Source of the DNA: Cynocephalus volans
Taxonomy: Eukaryota; Chordata; Mammalia; Dermoptera; Cynocephalidae
DNA: 64,000 bases
NCBI RefSeq assembly: GCF_027409185.1
Contig: NC_084463.1
Coordinates: forward strand, 67,069,852 to 67,133,851
Direction: 5' to 3'
The notes under the pieces are model-generated. The model was not told the origin of the DNA, made no database searches, and saw nothing but the letters and a program-made list of their open reading frames with translations. Shown in pieces: positions 59,659-64,000 of this stretch. Position numbers and translations under genes: made by a program. Position 1 is the first letter of the stretch; each line of letters starts with the position of its first letter.

Positions 59659-60229
59659 GTTTTAGTCTGTTTGTGTTGCTATAACAGAATATCTGAGACT
59701 GGGTAATTTATAAAGGAAAGAGGTTTATTTGGCTTACGATTCTGGGACAGCTGCATCTGGCACGGGCCTCAGGCTGCTTTTACTCATGGCAGAAAAGTGG
59801 CAGAAAGCCGGTGGGTACAAGCAGGTCACATGGTGAGAGAGGAAGCAAGAGAGAGAAGCAAGAGATGCCAGGGTCCTATAAACAATAAGCTCTCAAGGGA
59901 ACTAATAGAGCGAGAACTCACTCATCACTCCCCCCGCCCCCAAGAAGAGCATTAATCCATTCATAAGGGATTCGCCCCCATGACTCAGTCAGTTTCCAAC
60001 ACTGCCACATTGGGGATCAAATTTCCACGATTTTTGTCTTCTTCTTCTTTTTAAGACGACCGGTAAGGGGATCATAACCCTTAGCTTGGTGTTGTCAGCA
60101 CCATGCTCACACAGTGAGCTAACCGGCCATCCTTATATGGGATCCAAACCCATGGCCTTGACGTTATCAGCACCAAACTCTCCTGAGTGAGCCACGGGCT
60201 GGCCCCCACATGAGTTTTGGAGGGGACAG
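59659..60229 (-). mobile_element. MST-type LTR interrupted by a SINE and an ERV
   Basis: Antisense 'ttagtctgtttgtgttgctataacagaatatctgagactgggtaatttataaagg', later 'ggattcgcccccatgactcagtcagtttcc'. A SINE dimer sits at 60028-60207. The LTR is cut at 60229 by a retroviral element and its remaining end is not seen beyond that element. Confidence 0.8.
60028..60207 (-). mobile_element. tRNA-derived SINE dimer (CYN-like)
   Basis: Two tRNA-Ile-like units in tandem on the minus strand, each with A and B boxes ('gcccgtggctcactcagga' and 'gccggttagctcactgtgtg'), joined head to tail. The dimer arrangement is reported for colugo CYN SINEs. Confidence 0.8.
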
Positions 60230-60773
60230 TGTTGCTTTGCTTCCCACGGATTTCTCACCCTTTTTACCCTGGGTGATGGAGCCATCAAAGATTACTCAAA
60301 GCCCATCTCTATTGAGCAGTGAGAAGCCTCAAAAAGGGGTTAATCTCCCATAGCCCCCAAGCATGAGGCATTTCTTCCATTTGGGAAATTAACCACAAAT
60401 TGGAGTTCTCCTCCTGCATTTATTTTCCAGCCCAGGAAGTTACAGGAAGAGACATAGGTGGGGTTTTGCTAAGTACAGTTTAACAAGTTTAACAATAGAA
60501 GCTGGTAACATGCAATTAAGTCGATCTACTAACAAAAGCTTGATTTTAGCAAACATTATCTTCTTACAGCAATTTCCCAGTATCTTTACATATCAACCAG
60601 TAACTCATCTGTCTTTGAACCAGCAGCCTTGCTGTGTTACAACTCTTTATTTTACAACAGAGACTAAATAGCCTGGGGAATTTTTCCTGTTTTTTGTTAA
60701 GTCAATATTTGCAACTGCAAGGCTTTGGAAAACCAGGCCCTGTGAAGTACATTTGTTTTATGAATCCTCTACA
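60230..60773 (-). mobile_element. ERVK-like 3' LTR, same family as the LTR in LAG3
   Basis: Minus strand begins TGTAGAGG and ends GCAAAGCAACA. Just upstream in viral sense is a polypurine tract (minus strand AATGGGGGGAGA, 60774-60785), so this is the 3' LTR. Along its length it matches 53657-54211 with moderate divergence and small indels. Confidence 0.85.
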
Positions 60774-61480
60774 TCTCCCCCCATTTATTTATTTACAAGA
60801 AAAAGCAAGAGCTATAGATCAGGTTTGCACAGTTAAGACAAAAACATTTAAAGCAAAGCTGGTATCATTTAGCATGGCAAGTCCTTTTAATTTACTTCAG
60901 GTGAGGACTGATGCTGTCATTGTCTCTCAGTGTGTCTGCATTGGCATCACTCCAGGTGCTGTGAATTGGGTGTAATTGCCACCTGTTGAAACTCCAGAAA
61001 GGGATTCTGCTCCTTATAATAGTTGATTTTGAGTCCTGAGAGTTTGTTAATGTTAAAACTGTCCAAGACATTACTGCTTTCAGAGCATCTAGTCTTATGT
61101 AAAATTTTTGATCAATTACAAGTCTTTTGTTTAAAAACAGGATGTCTCATCCAAGTTACAAACACACTCTTTAAGGCCAGGAAAATTTAGAGAACTGTTT
61201 TTGTAGAGAAGACATTATTTCCCCCCTTGTGATCAAAACATTCCTCATAAAAGCATTGATGATCAATATCTTGATTGAAGAGGTCTTACTTTTCTTTGTA
61301 TAAGTCTCTCGGTGTTGGGAAGGCTCTTTCCCAGATGGTGATTGAAAGAAGCATCTCGGCTTACTTTCTTTCAGTGATCTGTCCCACGTTGCTGGGATTA
61401 AGAGTCACATGCTCTACCGACTGAGCTGACAGGGCAGGGAAGGACCTTTCCCAGGTGGTCTGTGTCCCACGTTGGGGGGG
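60774..61480 (-). mobile_element. Internally deleted retroviral remnant with Lys-type primer site
   Basis: In viral sense (minus) the sequence runs from a Lys-type primer-binding-like segment (AACGTGGGAC at about 61464-61473) through a short leader to the polypurine tract. No gag, pol or env reading frame is recognisable, so the interior is almost wholly deleted. No 5' LTR is found to the right. A partial leader duplication and a tRNA-Lys-like insert are described separately. Confidence 0.65.
61392..61435 (-). other. tRNA-Lys(CUU)-like 5' half within the ERV leader
   Basis: The minus strand carries 44 nt matching the 5' part of tRNA-Lys: acceptor-like GCCC, D-arm (AGCTCAGTCGGTAGAGC) and anticodon arm with CTCTTAA. 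It then changes to AACGTGGGAC, a primer-site-like word. The T arm and 3' acceptor are missing, so it is not a tRNA gene. Confidence 0.75.
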
Positions 61481-62715
61481 AAAGATGAACAGCAGGATGA
61501 AGCAGCAGTTAAGTCAAACTGAGGCAACATGAAAGAGGGGTCAGAACTTAGAAATGAGACATGCTATCTTATATCCAAAGTTTTAAATTATATGCTGGTA
61601 TAAAGAGAGAGGGTAAATTTTCATTGAACTTATAAAAATAGCCACATTGCCATAATAATCATAAGTATACTTAAAGTTATTAAATTTTGCGGAGATCAAA
61701 TAGGGAGAAAACAAATACTTTTATTTCTATGACATTTTTACCAAACTGGTGTTAGTTATAGATAGCTTAAGAGAGAGAGTTTTCTTACATTTGAAAAACA
61801 AAAAATTAGGAGAACCAGTAGTGTTTCAAAATAAGGAAATTGTAAAAATCCATAATTCTTTTAAATTAATTTACCAATTAACTTTTCTATAAAGAAAGCC
61901 ACACCTTGTCATCATAGTAAAACTGCTAACAAACAAACCAAAGGCAAAGAAAATGCTAACAGAAAATAGCCAACAACCCAGAATTCTATGCCAAGTGAAA
62001 ATATCCTCCAGAAATCAAAATGACTTCAAAAGATTTTCAAATGACAACTGAATTTGTCATTAAAAGGAAATAATAAAAGACATTCTAATTCATATGAGCC
62101 TTGACTACATCGAGATGCATGTTTTAATAAAAAAAAAACTAAAAGGAAAAAACTAATCTGGGGGATATGTTTATTCGTATTTTCTAACGAAAAAGCACAT
62201 TTAGAGGGGAAATACTGGCAGAGTTAAACTAGAAGATCACATGTTAGAATCCAACTATGAAATTTAACTGCTTGACTACAGGCTGTTTTGCTACTATACT
62301 TGTCAAATTCAAGCAGTCATGAATTAAAGAAAGGCACTGGTTTGGGGGGGAAATGTATAGGCTTACCACTGTCTGCCATTCCATCGCCTTCTGATGGTTA
62401 TAAATCTACTTTGACAACAGTTCTTGGAACATTATTAAATTAGAATTTTTACTTAAGCATTAGCAAATTCTTCAAGATTTTGTATTTTCCTTCATCCTTT
62501 AAAATTTTCATTTCTTTTCCTTTTTTCTTTTCTGAGGGGGGAGTAGGAGGTACTCATGTTCAGTACGATGCCTGCTTTTACATGTTTTTAACATATTAAA
62601 AAAACGTTGATTTCTTTCACCAGATGCAAGTATCATGTTCATGGTTTACCTTTCAGTTTTTACCTAACACAGCCTGAGCTCATTTTATTTTATCAAACCC
62701 GACCATTAAGAACAT
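61481..62715. other. Non-coding DNA, no gene seen
   Basis: AT-rich; no element recognised. Confidence 0.4.
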
Positions 62716-63195
62716 GCCTTTCGCAACATGGATGGATTTGGAGGTAATTACGTTAAGTGAAGTAAGCCAGGCACAAAAAGACAAATACCACATGACCTCA
62801 CTCATATGTGGAATCTAAGAGAGAAAAAAACTTGATATTACAGAGGCACAGGCAGAGAACAGGACAGTGGTTACCAGAGACTGGAGAGGGAAAGGTGGAG
62901 GAAGGGAAAACAAGGAGAGGCTGGCCAACAGGTACAAAATTACAATTAGATAGGAGGAATAATTTCTGATGTTCTTTTACATAGTAGGGTAACTATGGAT
63001 AAAAATTAAGTTTTATACATTATATAAAAGCTAGAGGAGAGGCTTTTGAACGTTTTCACCACAAAGAAATGATAAATGCATGAGGTGACTGATATATTAA
63101 CTACCTTAACCCCTTTATTATATAACATTTATGTATCAAAACATCAGACTGTACCCCATAAGTATGTAAACATGTAAGTTAAAATTTTTTTTAAG
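62716..63195 (+). mobile_element. L1 3' end
   Basis: Classic L1 3' UTR text: 'aacatggatggatttggaggt', 'taagtgaagtaagccaggcac', 'cactcatatgtggaatctaa', 'ggttaccagagactggag' and 'tgtaccccataagtatgtaaacat'. 5'-truncated, about 480 bp. Confidence 0.85.
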
Positions 63196-63299
63196 AAAGC
63201 TTTCTTCTTTGTTACATGCACTAACACTATTCAAGGATGAAGTGAAAACACGGTACATACTAAATTGATGTTGCACAAGAAATACTTGTATAGATAAAC

Positions 63300-63478
63300 C
63301 TCAAATTCATCTTCCTGAGAGATGTCTGAAATAGGTAACTGAGTGAGCGCTTTCAGTTCATTCACCAGCTGGCCACAGCTAGCTATCATCTGGTCCATGG
63401 CATACAGCTGATCTTTAAGCCCTTTAATGGCTTCCATATTCGGATTATCAAGTTTGGCAATAGTTTGACAGCATTCTG
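63300..63478 (-). CDS. Exon of an unidentified gene
   Basis: On the minus strand a good acceptor (gaccatttatag) opens a frame without stops for the whole segment. It begins after one leftover base as ECCQTIAKLDNPNMEAIKG and includes LYAMDQMIASCGQLVNELKA and ISDISQEDEFE. The composition and heptad-like spacing suggest an amphipathic helical region. The donor is less clear: GAG|gtttat at 63299 is weak, AA|gtattt near 63286 is an alternative, and the frame stays open to 63231, so a terminal exon is possible. The peptide looks conserved and functional rather than random, but I do not recognise the protein. Other exons would lie at higher coordinates (upstream) outside the window and at lower ones if the gene continues. 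Confidence 0.55.
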
Positions 63479-64000
63479 CTATAAATGGTCAAATAATTCA
63501 TGAGTCAAGCTAAATGACAAGGAAACATTTAAAAATAAAATATTCAACAAATAGTTTAAAATATATTTCACACTATTTTGGTACACAGCTTCAGAGAAAA
63601 TAAAAGTGATACAGAAAGATACAGAAAAGCAAAAGCATGGAAGTCTAAGGTCAAGAACAGGATAAATACCATCCTAAACAATTAATCCCAAATACACTAA
63701 AATATATACTTGGGAACATAGTTCCAGGAATCACACATTTGTCATACAATTTAATCAACTCTCAACATCCCTCAGAAAGTGTTATTTGCAAGTTCTTATG
63801 AAGTACAGCAGACTTAATGACTAAAACTCATTCCTTGGTCTTTAATTATCTTACCTATCCAAATTCTCTCTAAAACATATCAACTTCTTTGGTCAAACTT
63901 ACCTCTCTCCTGTAGACAGAAGATAAAACTCCGTTATCCTCAGTCTCAATCTCCTCAAGGAATCTGATTAATTAACTGTGCTTTATTACTCTTCAATCTC
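63479..64000. other. Presumed intron of the unidentified minus-strand gene
   Basis: AT-rich DNA; no further exon seen before the window edge. Confidence 0.4.

Noticed and set aside
61392..61435. Functional tRNA-Lys gene
   Set aside because: Only the 5' 44 nt match; T arm and 3' acceptor are missing.

Overview
This is a stretch of nuclear genome from a placental mammal: AT-rich, intron-like DNA packed with old interspersed repeats (MLT1, MLT2 and MST-type LTRs, MIR, L2, L1, hAT and mariner-like remnants) and very little coding sequence. The best taxonomic clue is a tRNA-derived SINE family present as monomers (28.2, 37.7, 48.0 kb), a dimer (60.0 kb) and a GC-rich subtype (43.7 and twice at 52.6-52.9 kb). 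It resembles the CYN SINEs of colugos (Dermoptera, Galeopterus/Cynocephalus), so I infer a colugo. That rests on memory of the family, not on a search.

Layout. 1-20 kb: repeat-rich DNA carrying one clean 84-bp coding exon at 7656-7739 that I recognise as PRKN (parkin) exon 10, plus an ERVL-type integrase remnant (about 11.9-12.9 kb), several LTRs and two good CTCF-like motifs pointing away from each other. I could not find PRKN exons 11 or 12 downstream. 20.6-21.6 kb: a promoter-like segment with a YY1-like ATG and apparent first exons on both strands, gene unknown. 22-45 kb: no gene seen; LTRs, hAT and mariner-like elements, SINEs and a long antisense L1 (38.4-41.3 kb). 46.1-46.9 kb: an unassigned CpG island. 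49.1-51.55 kb: a sense L1 that stops abruptly before its 3' end.

51.7-57.1 kb is the most informative part: an intron-containing, heavily damaged copy of LAG3, the inhibitory T-cell receptor that binds MHC class II. Six exons (human exons 3-8 by homology) are in order on the + strand with splice sites and a poly(A) signal, but the 5' end is missing at the L1 junction. The reading frame is destroyed by indels, several stop codons, loss of an Ig cysteine, two nested SINEs in the second Ig exon, and a solo LTR with a 6-bp target duplication in the third Ig exon. Only the left-hand context differs from a normal LAG3 locus. Whether an intact LAG3 exists elsewhere in this genome cannot be seen here.

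57.1-64 kb: non-coding DNA, then a nested repeat stack (MLT1-like, MST-like LTR, dimeric SINE, and an LTR plus leader of the same retroviral family as the LTR inside LAG3), an L1 3' end, and one well-formed minus-strand exon (63300-63478) of a gene I do not recognise. No operon-like organisation applies. The two recognised genes, PRKN and LAG3, lie on different human chromosomes (6q26 and 12p13), so the window spans either a rearrangement breakpoint, a transposed segmental copy, or an assembly join.
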